Source of the DNA: DASYAN01 sp036501345
GTDB lineage: Bacteria; Chloroflexota; Ktedonobacteria; Ktedonobacterales; Ktedonobacteraceae
Length of the DNA stretch: 14,845 nt
Direction: 5' to 3'
Assembly (NCBI GenBank): GCA_036501345.1
Contig: DASYAN010000196.1
Location: 1 to 14,845, forward strand
In this document: positions 6,149 through 13,203 of the stretch, in pieces
Numbering within the stretch: position 1 is the stretch's first letter
Layout of the letters: each line of letters begins with the position of its first letter
The notes under the pieces: generated by a model
What the model was told of the DNA's origin: nothing
The model's input: only the letters and a program-made list of their open reading frames with translations
Databases searched by the model: none
Made by a program: the position numbers and the translations under genes

Positions 6149-6552
6149 AGAACCCACTCCTTTACTTTCACTGCTAACATCTCTGCTGTGTCTGTCTGTG
6201 CTATCTGGTCAGCCTTTAATTCCTCAATCCATCGATTATCCTCATTCATCTTTTGTCTATACATTGCATCAGCTATTGCCGTTTCGATCATGCTATCTCC
6301 TGGTGGAGCAATGTTTTGATCTTTAAAGATATTTCTCATCTTCTCCTCAGCAATTTGTCTCCGTTGATAATCTGACAATGACTCATACTCAAGCGCAACT
6401 TGATTGATAACCTGTGATGAGAACTGCTTGAGTATATTTTTTTGCTGCTCTGGATGTTGTATGATCAGATACCAAATAATCCAGAAAATAAATGCAGCAA
6501 TAATAATAGCAATAATGAACAGTGCCAAACCTAAAAGTTCAATATCTACCAT
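6145..6552 (-). CDS. Holin-LLH-like membrane protein, upstream copy
   Basis: This 135-residue protein has a long N-terminal hydrophobic helix at about 6-31 (LLGLALFIIAIIIAAFIFWI continuing into WYLII). Its soluble part is organised like the LLH family: VINQVALEYESLSDYQRRQ, a K/R-rich helix, MIETAIADAMYRQKM, then a short helix. It lacks the proline tail of the next gene. The start ATG 6552 has AAGGATAGC about 10 bases upstream. Its last four bases overlap the second holin-like gene. Two related single-span proteins in tandem could act as a holin pair or as holin and antiholin, which is inference. No endolysin gene is seen nearby. Confidence 0.58.
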   Translation of the reverse strand: MVDIELLGLALFIIAIIIAAFIFWIIWYLIIQHPEQQKNILKQFSSQVINQVALEYESLSDYQRRQIAEEKMRNIFKDQNIAPPGDSMIETAIADAMYRQKMNEDNRWIEELKADQIAQTDTAEMLAVKVKEWVL

Positions 6553-6610
6553 CTTGTGCTATCCTTCCTTGTGTTTTACATCGATATACATTCATTTTAC
6601 TTCTAAAAAA

Positions 6611-8665
6611 CTACAGCCCTTCCATTGATATTAATTGTTCATACACTGCCTTGCCTGAATCGAACGTTATTTCTTGTTTTATTATTCTCGAAGTGTTATC
6701 TATGCTCGTACTCTGCTGCCCATCGTCGATCGTTTCCACGGCGTCCAAAAGTTGCAAGGCTGGATTGCACGGCGCAACGATCACGTGATCGTATTGGTCG
6801 CGCTTATCTTGCGCTTGGATAAACGCTGCAGCATCTGCGCAAAGCACTGCACTCGTCAATTTCTGGTCATGAGCAATCGCAACACGCTCGAAGGCAACTG
6901 CATGTGCATGGATATTATCATAGCTTTCCCCTGTTGTTATGTTTCCTAGCGCTCCCCCTGGACTCCTCTGACCAGTTACAATTGTGTGATTTGCTTGAAT
7001 ATCCTCTGTGCCAATACTCCAGCGTTCGATCTCTGGCTGATACGTCCAGATGCTGGTATCTGAGCCTGACAACTCCTTAAAGATCAGCGTCTCGGTTTGG
7101 TCCAGAAAATATTCGAGCCATCCGATACGGCACAGCTCATTCAATGCGTTTCTATACTTCTGGCCTGCGTGGAGCGTAAACGTCGTGACTGTTACACTCA
7201 TCTGTGATGTGGCCGGCAACGATACGCTAAAGATACCAGCCCTAGCACAGACCTCAGTGATCAACCAGCTCACGATCTGGTCTGTATAAACATTCTGAAA
7301 TCGGCTTTCGATGTCAAGGAGCAAGGTAAGATCTCGTGCGAGAACTTGGATCTGGCTGACCCCTGGCGATCGCTCGAAGGTGATTTTCTGGATGTGATAC
7401 TTTCCAACATTGATGCTCTCCTGCGTGGTTGGTGGCGTGCCCGTGTAGTATCCTTCCGAAAAGTTTACCAACGTGTGTATCCCGATCGGGGCGTACACTT
7501 CATTTACATAATCCGCGACACTACTGGTCAGACTCGAGTTCTCATTGTCTAGCACCAGCTCCAGCGTGCACGGCTTGTCTAACTGATCGACACGCTTGTA
7601 GGATTCGATCTTGCTGGAGACATCAAGATACTCGCTGGCATCCGACTGCTGGAAGTCGTTATTGAGTTGGATACCGGACATTGCCGATAGCACATATACT
7701 GCTCGGCTGGCCGAGGGTGGCGTGACTTTGAGTAGATTCACTCCATATGTGGTACTCACATCTTGCATGATGCGGCCATTTGACCAATGAATCAGATCCG
7801 CACTTTGCCTCAACCTTGAATAACTATAGACCGATCCAGTGAGCACTCCCGAATCAGACTCAACACAAATGAGATTATAGAGATTATCGAATTTCGCAAT
7901 CCTTGGTGATGTTCGCGCTAGTGCTGAAACATCCGATGGTGAAATATCGGGTAGTGCGGTCCATACCGTTCCTGCTGAATTGCACGTTACCTGCTTAAGG
8001 GCATAGCCATCGCTATAGACAATGTGATATAGCGTACCATCCCAGTAGACAGCTAAGCCGCTCATGCTTCCTACGGCAGCCATTGGTGATAGTGTCCATG
8101 TGTGGATAGAACTCCAGCTACTTGTGAAGAAGCTACACCCAATGGCTTCCCCGCCGCTCACATCATATAGAAAGAAGACATCAGCGTTTCCTGCACTACT
8201 GATTCCCTTGGTGAGAGCAGAGCTTGGTGGTGTGAGAATAGTACCTGGTGTCGACGACCATGACACACCGTTGTTACTACTGAACCAATTGACGATAGCC
8301 CCTGCACCAGTCTGGAAAAAGGCGTTTGTTGAGCTTCCGTCTTGCGCGACTGCACACCCGCCATCTTGGAACATATTGCCTGAGCCGCTACCAAACGTTG
8401 TCCATGTCGTCCACTGGCTTGCTGTCGATGGATTAGTGATCCTTTGCCATTGAGCACTTGATACAAACGATCCTAATCTCTGTATCCTCACACGAATTAG
8501 CGAACCATCAGCCGCTATGCACATATCGTTATCTGCATCTGTATTGCTTGCACTGACTGCTGTCTGTAAATGATTTATATGGTCCTCAACCGTGCACTGC
8601 AAGTATGGCCGTCGATTCTTTGCATTGACGGCATTTGTGAGACCTGTCGTCAGAGACCTAACCAT
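6611..8665 (-). CDS. Tail baseplate hub / tail tip protein with inserted beta-propeller-like domain
   Basis: The largest gene in the window, 684 residues. The first 35 residues (SLTTGLTNAVNAKNRRPYLQ) and the part from about 345 to the end read as one hub-type tail protein. TLELVLDNENSSL at 367-379, YHIQKITFERSP at 423-434, VLARDLTLLLDIESRF at 441-456, LCRIGWLEYFLDQTETLIFKEL at 511-532 and IKQEITF near the end are typical of gp27/gp44-like hub and tail-tip folds. Between them, about 36-345 is a repetitive W/S/G-rich beta region. It has Asp-box-like turns (SSNNGVSW at 129-136, SADLIHW at 288-294), repeated AVYWDGTLYHIVYSDG-type strands and no obvious sialidase catalytic set. This looks like a propeller inserted into the hub, possibly for binding a cell-surface glycan. 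ATG 8665 overlaps the previous gene by 8 bases. Confidence 0.7.
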   Translation of the reverse strand: MVRSLTTGLTNAVNAKNRRPYLQCTVEDHINHLQTAVSASNTDADNDMCIAADGSLIRVRIQRLGSFVSSAQWQRITNPSTASQWTTWTTFGSGSGNMFQDGGCAVAQDGSSTNAFFQTGAGAIVNWFSSNNGVSWSSTPGTILTPPSSALTKGISSAGNADVFFLYDVSGGEAIGCSFFTSSWSSIHTWTLSPMAAVGSMSGLAVYWDGTLYHIVYSDGYALKQVTCNSAGTVWTALPDISPSDVSALARTSPRIAKFDNLYNLICVESDSGVLTGSVYSYSRLRQSADLIHWSNGRIMQDVSTTYGVNLLKVTPPSASRAVYVLSAMSGIQLNNDFQQSDASEYLDVSSKIESYKRVDQLDKPCTLELVLDNENSSLTSSVADYVNEVYAPIGIHTLVNFSEGYYTGTPPTTQESINVGKYHIQKITFERSPGVSQIQVLARDLTLLLDIESRFQNVYTDQIVSWLITEVCARAGIFSVSLPATSQMSVTVTTFTLHAGQKYRNALNELCRIGWLEYFLDQTETLIFKELSGSDTSIWTYQPEIERWSIGTEDIQANHTIVTGQRSPGGALGNITTGESYDNIHAHAVAFERVAIAHDQKLTSAVLCADAAAFIQAQDKRDQYDHVIVAPCNPALQLLDAVETIDDGQQSTSIDNTSRIIKQEITFDSGKAVYEQLISMEGL

Positions 8666-8924
8666 TCACATTCTCTCCACGTAACTGTTTCATCCACATG
8701 GTCATTAATGCCCCCTCGCGCCCTTCCGGCATACCTTGCTCACTTGCTTTTCTGAGTGTAAGGAAGCGCACTAACTGTGTTTGAAACTTGATTGCTAACT
8801 CCATCTTTTCAACAGTTGAAAGTTCTTTTATGTCAATATTTTCTAATAGCTCATCAATTCTTTTTTCAATACTCTCTATTTGCTTGTCAATCTTATATTT
8901 ATTTTGATTTTTATCATCATCCAT
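8658..8924 (-). CDS. Small coiled-coil protein, unknown function
   Basis: An 88-residue, highly charged, helical protein. Residues 5-60 have coiled-coil character (KIDKQIESIEKRIDELLENI), followed by VEKMELAIKFQTQLVRFL, and the C-terminal part has GMPEGREGALMTMWMKQL. I do not recognise a family. The ribosome binding site AGAGGT overlaps the stop codon of the baseplate-type gene upstream, and its own end overlaps the start of the tail hub gene by 8 bases. It is therefore translated between two tail genes and may be a chaperone or minor tail component, which is inference from position only. Confidence 0.65.
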   Translation of the reverse strand: MDDDKNQNKYKIDKQIESIEKRIDELLENIDIKELSTVEKMELAIKFQTQLVRFLTLRKASEQGMPEGREGALMTMWMKQLRGENVNG

Positions 8925-8933
8925 GATAAACCT

Positions 8934-9593
8934 CTAGAATATATATCCATGCGTATATAAAGTTACTGTGCAGTTCCCGCTATTCGCTTTAATGTCTATT
9001 TTGCCGCTACTATCGAGCTGCAATACTCCCCCGCCGTTCACGAAAGCATTGGCAACTTGGATATTGCCAATCGAAGCATAAGCAGTGATATCAGACGCCC
9101 CATGTGGTGCGAGCTGAATGAAAGCTCCGACCGTTGCGCTGGTGAAGAAAGCTTTATAGATTACCCCGAGCGTGCCTTCTGGTATCCCTCCTGATCCTGT
9201 CAATGTGAACGTTGAAGTGTTCCCCGAGTTGATTGTCTGGCTGCTGATCTGCTCAAACCCCGCTACAAACGTTGTTCTTCCTGGCGGAGGACTTGGAAAA
9301 CCCTCGGTCGAATCTGGATAGATCGCGATTATCGCTGCATCATTGCTATTCTGCTCGTCGAAGAACAGAACTGCGCACTGAGCATTAATGATTGCCGAGG
9401 TGCCATCCATGTGTGCAGCAATCGGGACACCTTGCAAGTAAGCAGAAGTAGCCTCCATGATCAAGACGTTGGCCGTGTAGTTGGCCGAGTTGAAGCTTGT
9501 TAGAATGCCGCGCTTTATTGATAGCTTCGATCTCGGTGCGTTTTGATCCTGTCTGACATATTCCTGCTGACTTGCGTAGTGCCCACGTGCCAT
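8934..9593 (-). CDS. Baseplate/spike-like tail protein with N-terminal OB-fold-like domain
   Basis: The 219-residue protein has a domain at about 22-95 with the strand pattern of the OB fold in phage baseplate and spike proteins (gpV/gp45-like). It reads KLSIKRGILTSFNSANYTAN, VLIMEATSAYLQGVPIAAHM, then AQCAVLFFDEQNSNDAAIIAIY. A linker PSPPPGR follows at about 100-106. The C-terminal half (108-219) is a serine/glycine-rich beta domain (STFTLTGSGG, GVIYKAFFTSA, CTVTLYTHGYIF) that may trimerise or face the host. It sits just upstream of the tail hub gene, which fits a baseplate role. ATG 9593 is three bases after the previous stop, with only a weak AAAGGC site, so coupling is likely. Confidence 0.58.
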   Translation of the reverse strand: MARGHYASQQEYVRQDQNAPRSKLSIKRGILTSFNSANYTANVLIMEATSAYLQGVPIAAHMDGTSAIINAQCAVLFFDEQNSNDAAIIAIYPDSTEGFPSPPPGRTTFVAGFEQISSQTINSGNTSTFTLTGSGGIPEGTLGVIYKAFFTSATVGAFIQLAPHGASDITAYASIGNIQVANAFVNGGGVLQLDSSGKIDIKANSGNCTVTLYTHGYIF

Positions 9594-9596
9594 TGC

Positions 9597-9992
9597 TTAT
9601 TCTGCCTTTTGAACAGGCGAAAAGATAACGTCGTACTCCTGGCCTATCTCAGCTTCCTTAAAAACCCTTATAGCCTCTGGGTTAGCAAGCACCATAGTCA
9701 ATTCTCCGCTAGGCGTTGCACTTCCGAAGGGCTCTCCAGTGACTGGATAAAGCTTGACTCTGAGCCCGTTGACTTGTTCCCAACCATTACCGTCTTTCTT
9801 TGGCTGGTGGCATGGGACTCTCGTGTCTTCGCCTAGCTTAAATCTTGCATGTATTTTTGTTACTGGTGCCTCTGCCGTTTGTGCTGGCTTGGCAAAAGAC
9901 TCACTATGTACTCTTGGTAAATCAAAGTGTTCTTTGTTTCTCTCTGGGTAATGTGCGTTCTCTGCTCTATGCTTGCTTTCGTATTCTGACAT
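9597..9992 (-). CDS. Hypothetical phage protein with small beta domain
   Basis: The 131-residue protein has a disordered, polar N-terminus (1-45, many H, E, K and P residues) and a compact beta-rich C-terminal part (about 46-128). Recognisable pieces are VKLYPVTGEPFG, TPSGELTMVLANPEAI and GQEYDVIFSPV. Proteins of this look (V-K-L...TP.G.L.l...NP.A...f..G.eY.v.F) occur in many tailed phages without a named function, and I claim no more. ATG 9992 follows AAAGGAG by 10 bases. It is the first gene after a 116-bp gap holding an extended palindrome. Confidence 0.6.
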   Translation of the reverse strand: MSEYESKHRAENAHYPERNKEHFDLPRVHSESFAKPAQTAEAPVTKIHARFKLGEDTRVPCHQPKKDGNGWEQVNGLRVKLYPVTGEPFGSATPSGELTMVLANPEAIRVFKEAEIGQEYDVIFSPVQKAE

Positions 9993-10047
9993 GTCTCATA
10001 TGCTCCTTTAATTTCTGTGCAATTTTATGGCTAACTTTGTTAAAGCC

Positions 10048-10096
10048 GAGATTGTCAAAAAGCCTGTTATAAAATAACTAGCAAAATGACAATCTC
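10048..10096. repeat. 49-bp interrupted palindrome between two virion genes
   Basis: Outer arms GAGATTGTCA (10048-10057) and TGACAATCTC (10087-10096) are perfect 10-bp inverted repeats. Inner arms GTTAT (10066-10070) and ATAAC (10074-10078) share the same centre at 10072, with symmetric 8-base spacers. On the minus strand a TTGTCA (10092..10087) and a TATAAC (10071..10066) lie 15 bp apart, a weak promoter candidate. No U-tract follows. It could be an operator, a processing hairpin or an attenuator. Confidence 0.65.
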
Positions 10097-10108
10097 TCCG
10101 AAGCTGCA

Positions 10109-10462
10109 TTAAGCGTCTGAGGCCCCGGTCCCCCTGCTCTGCATCGCATCGCCGCTAGTCCATGCTGCGAAGTTTGCAGAGGTATATGCATAATTACCTG
10201 CAATTGGGGTAAGAGCATTCAGTATGGTGTTTACTCCAGAAGCAACCGTGGCAGTTGAAGCGCTTCCGCTTACTGTCCCGGTAGGTAATGCATGCCACCA
10301 TTCTGCTGTTGTTGGGAGCGTCGTGTCCGAAGTTGTCTGACTAAACGCTATTGTGCCTGTTGGTCCTAAGGTTTGTAGGCAGATATAAGTACCTGATGGT
10401 ACTAATGCTCCTGCAGGATATCTTACCGGAAATGCCATATCGAATTCATCTTGAAGAGCCAT
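10109..10462 (-). CDS. Hypothetical virion-associated protein
   Basis: This 117-residue protein is rich in S, T, A and G. It opens ALQDEFDMAFPVRYPAGALV, continues with a beta-like stretch GTYICLQTLGPTGTIAFSQT, and ends SRGTGASDA. No family is recognised. The composition and its place between the 170-residue beta protein and the tail genes fit a small structural protein. The ATG at 10462 has AAAGGAG 10 bases upstream. A stretch of about 45 bp separates it from the previous gene and holds only that site. Confidence 0.55.
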   Translation of the reverse strand: MALQDEFDMAFPVRYPAGALVPSGTYICLQTLGPTGTIAFSQTTSDTTLPTTAEWWHALPTGTVSGSASTATVASGVNTILNALTPIAGNYAYTSANFAAWTSGDAMQSRGTGASDA

Positions 10463-10507
10463 TCTTTAAAATCTCCTTTTCTCTTTATGCTCTAATACAC
10501 TTTATGC

Positions 10508-11020
10508 TCAGAATTCGAGCCATGCCATGCTTTGTGACCCTATTCCTGATGCATACGTCTCCAAAAATGTACTCACGCCGTTAGAACTCCCCTTGGGTAG
10601 CAATATCCCAAATCCATTAGGAATCATCTCTTGTGAAAAATCATTATAGAGACGTCTAAACTCTCCGCTTCCTGGCTCTGATTGACTTGTATTTACGAAC
10701 GAACAATGTGAAACTATTGCGCTAGCTGCCCCTCCAGCTTTTGCATTTTGGATATTTAAGCTACTAGCGTAAGCTGGATCGGCTGTTGTGGCGAACATGA
10801 TCCCGGCTAAGCTACCAGTACCACTCGAAACAATCCAACTGTTGATGAAGATATTCTTACCACTATTTGCGGGATTAAAGATTGAGCATGGAGCATCAAC
10901 GGTTGCGTTGGCTTCGCTCTCCTGGCTAGCCGTCCCATAGAAAGCCTGAGCATTGAAGAGCCAATCACGAATCTTGTCAACCGTGATCATCGAACCGAAA
11001 GCATCAGTGAAACCGCTCAT
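10508..11020 (-). CDS. Probable beta-rich virion protein
   Basis: The 170-residue protein has a short helical N-terminus (SGFTDAFGSMITVDKIRDWL), then a beta-rich body with SIFNPANSGKNIFINSWIVS at about 46-65, GIMFATTADPAYASSLN at 73-89 and GFGILLPKGSS at about 136-146. This NPxGSGKNI...TxxDP pattern is one I associate with phage virion or appendage proteins of unknown exact role, so the call is low-resolution. Its ATG overlaps the stop of the glycosyltransferase gene as ATGA, so the two are coupled. It could be the substrate of that enzyme, which is speculation. Confidence 0.5.
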   Translation of the reverse strand: MSGFTDAFGSMITVDKIRDWLFNAQAFYGTASQESEANATVDAPCSIFNPANSGKNIFINSWIVSSGTGSLAGIMFATTADPAYASSLNIQNAKAGGAASAIVSHCSFVNTSQSEPGSGEFRRLYNDFSQEMIPNGFGILLPKGSSNGVSTFLETYASGIGSQSMAWLEF

Positions 11021-12237
11021 GCTGTCACCTCAATCCGTTCCTCAACCTCGGCAAATAACTTCATCCATTGCTCACGAGCATGATTCCACGTACGCCTCAA
11101 TGTCCACTCTCTGGCTTCCATTGCCTTGATATTTGCAATCTCTCGATCTTCGTGCACCTCCTCAAGAGCCCTGATCATATCATCGCTATGGACAATCGAG
11201 CGTGTATTGCTATCGTGGCCATATGGCACAATCATATGATCGATATCTCCCCCTGACTCGACCAAATATCCGCGCTCTTCACGCTCTCCGATTATCTCCA
11301 GTGCTGATGTATTTCTGGGTACAATGACGGGGCAGCATGCGGCCATTGCGTCTGTCGTGGTTAATCCCCATCCCTCGCCAGTTGTCGTGCTCACGAATAC
11401 ATCAGCAGCTGCATAGATCTTATTGAGGAACTCCCGCGAGACACCCTTTTGCTCATTGAAGTCTGGGCCAGCAAGCATGATCTCTAGATTGGGCGCGAGC
11501 ATCTTCATTCCCAGCATATTGGCAGCCATAATGAGATTTCCCCCCACATCAATGGCCTTCATATGCATATAGAGTAGTGACTTAGGATGCCTCTGGTGAA
11601 ACTCGTGGAAGATCATCATTGTGCGGATTGGATCTTTCCGCCATTGGTTCCGGTTCACGTTCACCACCAGGAACGTGTCGTCCTCAATGTTGAAAATCTT
11701 CTTTCTGGCCTCCTCTCGTTCTCCATCTGGAAGCGGTTTAAACACATCAGGGTCACAACCAGGTGAGATGACCTTGATGTTGAGCGCTGGTATATGCTGC
11801 AAAGTTATCCTGCGTGAATGCTGAGAGTACAACACAATATGATCTGTAATAGTAAGCCCTGCTAGTGTCTGAGGACTTATCACATCGCAGTCTACGCACG
11901 AGTAGCAAATTACAGTAAAGCTCTTGTTTCGCTTTGCCTCCCTGATAGCTTCATAGAGCATATTGATCTGGGTGACGTCTGCCGACAGGAATAGCAAATC
12001 ATAGTTGCCATTCCTTATAATCTGCTTCGCTTGCTCAATGTTGTATGGATCTTGAATGTTGCCATGGATTGAAAAAGGGTAGAGGTCATGGTCATACTGG
12101 TCGCCATTGAAGTGATTTATAGCGACCATCTCTACAATCTCGTGCCCCATCTCGATGAGAAAGCGAAGGATATTTTTCGAGAGAAGCCCTGTTCCTGTTG
12201 GGATGCATGGGCTCTCACCGTACACTAATACCTTCAT
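11017..12237 (-). CDS. GT4-like glycosyltransferase (GT-B fold)
   Basis: GT-B enzymes of this type move a sugar from a nucleotide-sugar donor to an acceptor. In the 406 residues the N-terminal Rossmann domain opens KVLVYGESPCIPTGTGLLSK, with the Gly-rich acceptor loop at 12-18. VISPGCDPDVFKPLP at 156-170 marks the domain hinge, NVNRNQWRKDP at 193-203 carries the donor-phosphate Arg and Lys, and TTTGEGWGLTTTDAMA at 284-299 is the donor-site motif. The usual E-x7-E reads E288-x7-D296 here, a conservative change. Phage-encoded copies may decorate capsid or tail proteins, or host surface glycans. Co-transcription with virion genes favours virion or surface decoration, which is inference. ATG 12237 has GAGGT seven bases upstream. 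A 1-kb antisense nuclease cassette separates it from the preceding minus-strand gene. Confidence 0.87.
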   Translation of the reverse strand: MKVLVYGESPCIPTGTGLLSKNILRFLIEMGHEIVEMVAINHFNGDQYDHDLYPFSIHGNIQDPYNIEQAKQIIRNGNYDLLFLSADVTQINMLYEAIREAKRNKSFTVICYSCVDCDVISPQTLAGLTITDHIVLYSQHSRRITLQHIPALNIKVISPGCDPDVFKPLPDGEREEARKKIFNIEDDTFLVVNVNRNQWRKDPIRTMMIFHEFHQRHPKSLLYMHMKAIDVGGNLIMAANMLGMKMLAPNLEIMLAGPDFNEQKGVSREFLNKIYAAADVFVSTTTGEGWGLTTTDAMAACCPVIVPRNTSALEIIGEREERGYLVESGGDIDHMIVPYGHDSNTRSIVHSDDMIRALEEVHEDREIANIKAMEAREWTLRRTWNHAREQWMKLFAEVEERIEVTA

Positions 12238-12279
12238 TATGCTACCTCACATATCTTTGTAGCACAAGAAAGTATACTG

Positions 12280-12293
12280 CCACTAGTTAGTGG
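12280..12293. promoter_or_regulatory. 14-bp palindrome upstream of the HNH promoter
   Basis: CCACTA-GT-TAGTGG is a 6-bp perfect inverted repeat with a 2-bp centre. It ends 5 bp before the -35 box of the plus-strand HNH promoter. On the other strand it lies just upstream of a TATACT (12276..12271) that could be a weak -10 box for the glycosyltransferase gene. Position suggests an operator or cruciform between divergent promoters. No regulator is identified. Confidence 0.45.
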
Positions 12294-12298
12294 AATTG

Positions 12299-12327
12299 TT
12301 GACATTGAAGTATTTGCATGGTATACT
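12299..12327 (+). promoter_or_regulatory. Sigma70-type promoter driving the antisense HNH gene
   Basis: A perfect TTGACA -35 box (12299-12304), a 17-bp spacer and a TATACT -10 box (12322-12327) form a near-consensus promoter. Transcription would start near 12334. It points into the HNH gene, opposite to the surrounding late genes, and gives a leader of about 100 bases. Confidence 0.8.
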
Positions 12328-12345
12328 TGAGGTATAAATGTTTTT

Positions 12346-12401
12346 GCCTCGGCAATACCGTATCTGTGCTGTGAACACTGATACCTGTGGTATCCCGAGG
12401 C
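12346..12401 (+). ncRNA. Structured leader hairpin of the HNH mRNA
   Basis: Nested arms share one axis: GCCTCGG (12346-12352) with CCGAGGC (12395-12401), ATACC (12355-12359) with GGTAT (12389-12393), GTATC (12360-12364) with GATAC (12380-12384), then GTG with CAC around a 7-base loop. This gives about 20 pairs in 56 nt. The joints are a 2x1 internal loop, a CTGT bulge and a T.T mismatch. It lies in the 5' leader between promoter and HNH start. No U-tract follows, so it is not a terminator. A regulatory RNA or protein-binding hairpin is inferred. Confidence 0.6.
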
Positions 12402-12431
12402 GTTACGAAAGAAAGTGTTGGTTTCTTCCGC

Positions 12432-13190
12432 ATGTCTAGTATACCAGAAAAAACCTCTCAGTTCTCGTTCAACTTTGACGAGATGGACCCTCAGCCTATT
12501 GAACATGTCGTTCTTCAATCGAATGATGTACCTCCTAAGAAATGCTCTCGTTGCAAGCAAACTTTTCCTGCTACTACTGAATACTTTCATAGGAATAAGG
12601 CAAAACCAGATGGACTGAACGTCTACTGTAAGCCTTGTCGCCATGATATAGCTCAGGAGGAAGTTGCTCGTAAACCAGACCTTCATAAAAAGAAATGGGA
12701 AAGAGAGCTTGCTAAGCTTCCTGAAAAGCAAGAGCAAAGGCGTGCCCGTGGTGCTCAAAACATGCGCGTACACCGGGCTATAAGGAAGCCTGATGCAATT
12801 GAGAATGGAATGTGCCCATCCTGTTTTATTCGCCCTGCTGAGCCTGGTCATCTTTGTGACTATCGCCGTGATAGGCAAGCGGAGTGGAGAGCTAATAATC
12901 CCGAAGCTACAAGAACTATTCATAAAGGAGTAAGGGATAGACTCCGCAAGCAGGTCATTGACGCCTATGGCGGTAAGTGTGCGTGTTGTGGTGAATCTAA
13001 CCCAGCCTTTCTCTCTGTTGATCATATTAACAATGATGGTGCTGAGCATCGCCGTAGTGTTCGCCATCTCTATACGTGGCTCCGTCAAAATGATTTCCCT
13101 AAAGATGGTTTTCAACTTTTGTGTTTTAACTGCAATTGTGCTAAAGGTATCTACGGCATTTGTCCTCATCAAGCCACTTCTCCTCACTAA
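12432..13190 (+). CDS. HNH endonuclease, antisense to the late operon
   Basis: The C-terminal HNH domain of this 252-residue protein reads CACC at 183-186, LSVDHINNDG at 194-203 and LCFNCNCAKG at 230-239. D197-H198, N200/N201 and the two CxxC pairs form the metal and His-Me core that nicks or cuts DNA. Ahead of it are one finger module (C38/C41 with C66/C69, the second pair after a DGLNVYC), a basic helical linker at about 75-115, and CPSC at 128-131 with C142. This architecture is common in free-standing homing-type nucleases of phages. I start at ATG 12432. An in-frame GTG at 12387 lies inside the leader hairpin, and neither start has a strong ribosome binding site, so the start is uncertain. 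The gene has its own promoter and terminator, so it forms a self-contained cassette inserted between two virion genes. Confidence 0.85.
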   Translation: MSSIPEKTSQFSFNFDEMDPQPIEHVVLQSNDVPPKKCSRCKQTFPATTEYFHRNKAKPDGLNVYCKPCRHDIAQEEVARKPDLHKKKWERELAKLPEKQEQRRARGAQNMRVHRAIRKPDAIENGMCPSCFIRPAEPGHLCDYRRDRQAEWRANNPEATRTIHKGVRDRLRKQVIDAYGGKCACCGESNPAFLSVDHINNDGAEHRRSVRHLYTWLRQNDFPKDGFQLLCFNCNCAKGIYGICPHQATSPH

Positions 13191-13203
13191 GTGATTGCGA
13201 TTG

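Noticed and set aside
6149..6157. GTG 6157 as the start of the second holin-like gene
   Set aside because: It overlaps the AAAGGAG ribosome binding site. ATG 6148 has proper spacing and the ATGA overlap seen elsewhere in this operon.
12387..12431. GTG at 12387 as an earlier HNH start
   Set aside because: It lies inside the 3' half of the leader hairpin with no ribosome binding site, and the extra 15 residues add nothing recognisable. ATG 12432 was preferred, though not strongly.
12338..12438. A 34-codon plus-strand frame in the HNH leader, preceded by GAGGT and overlapping the HNH ATG
   Set aside because: The predicted transcript starts about four bases before its ATG, so it would lack a ribosome binding site, and it runs through the folded leader. 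Its protein has no features.
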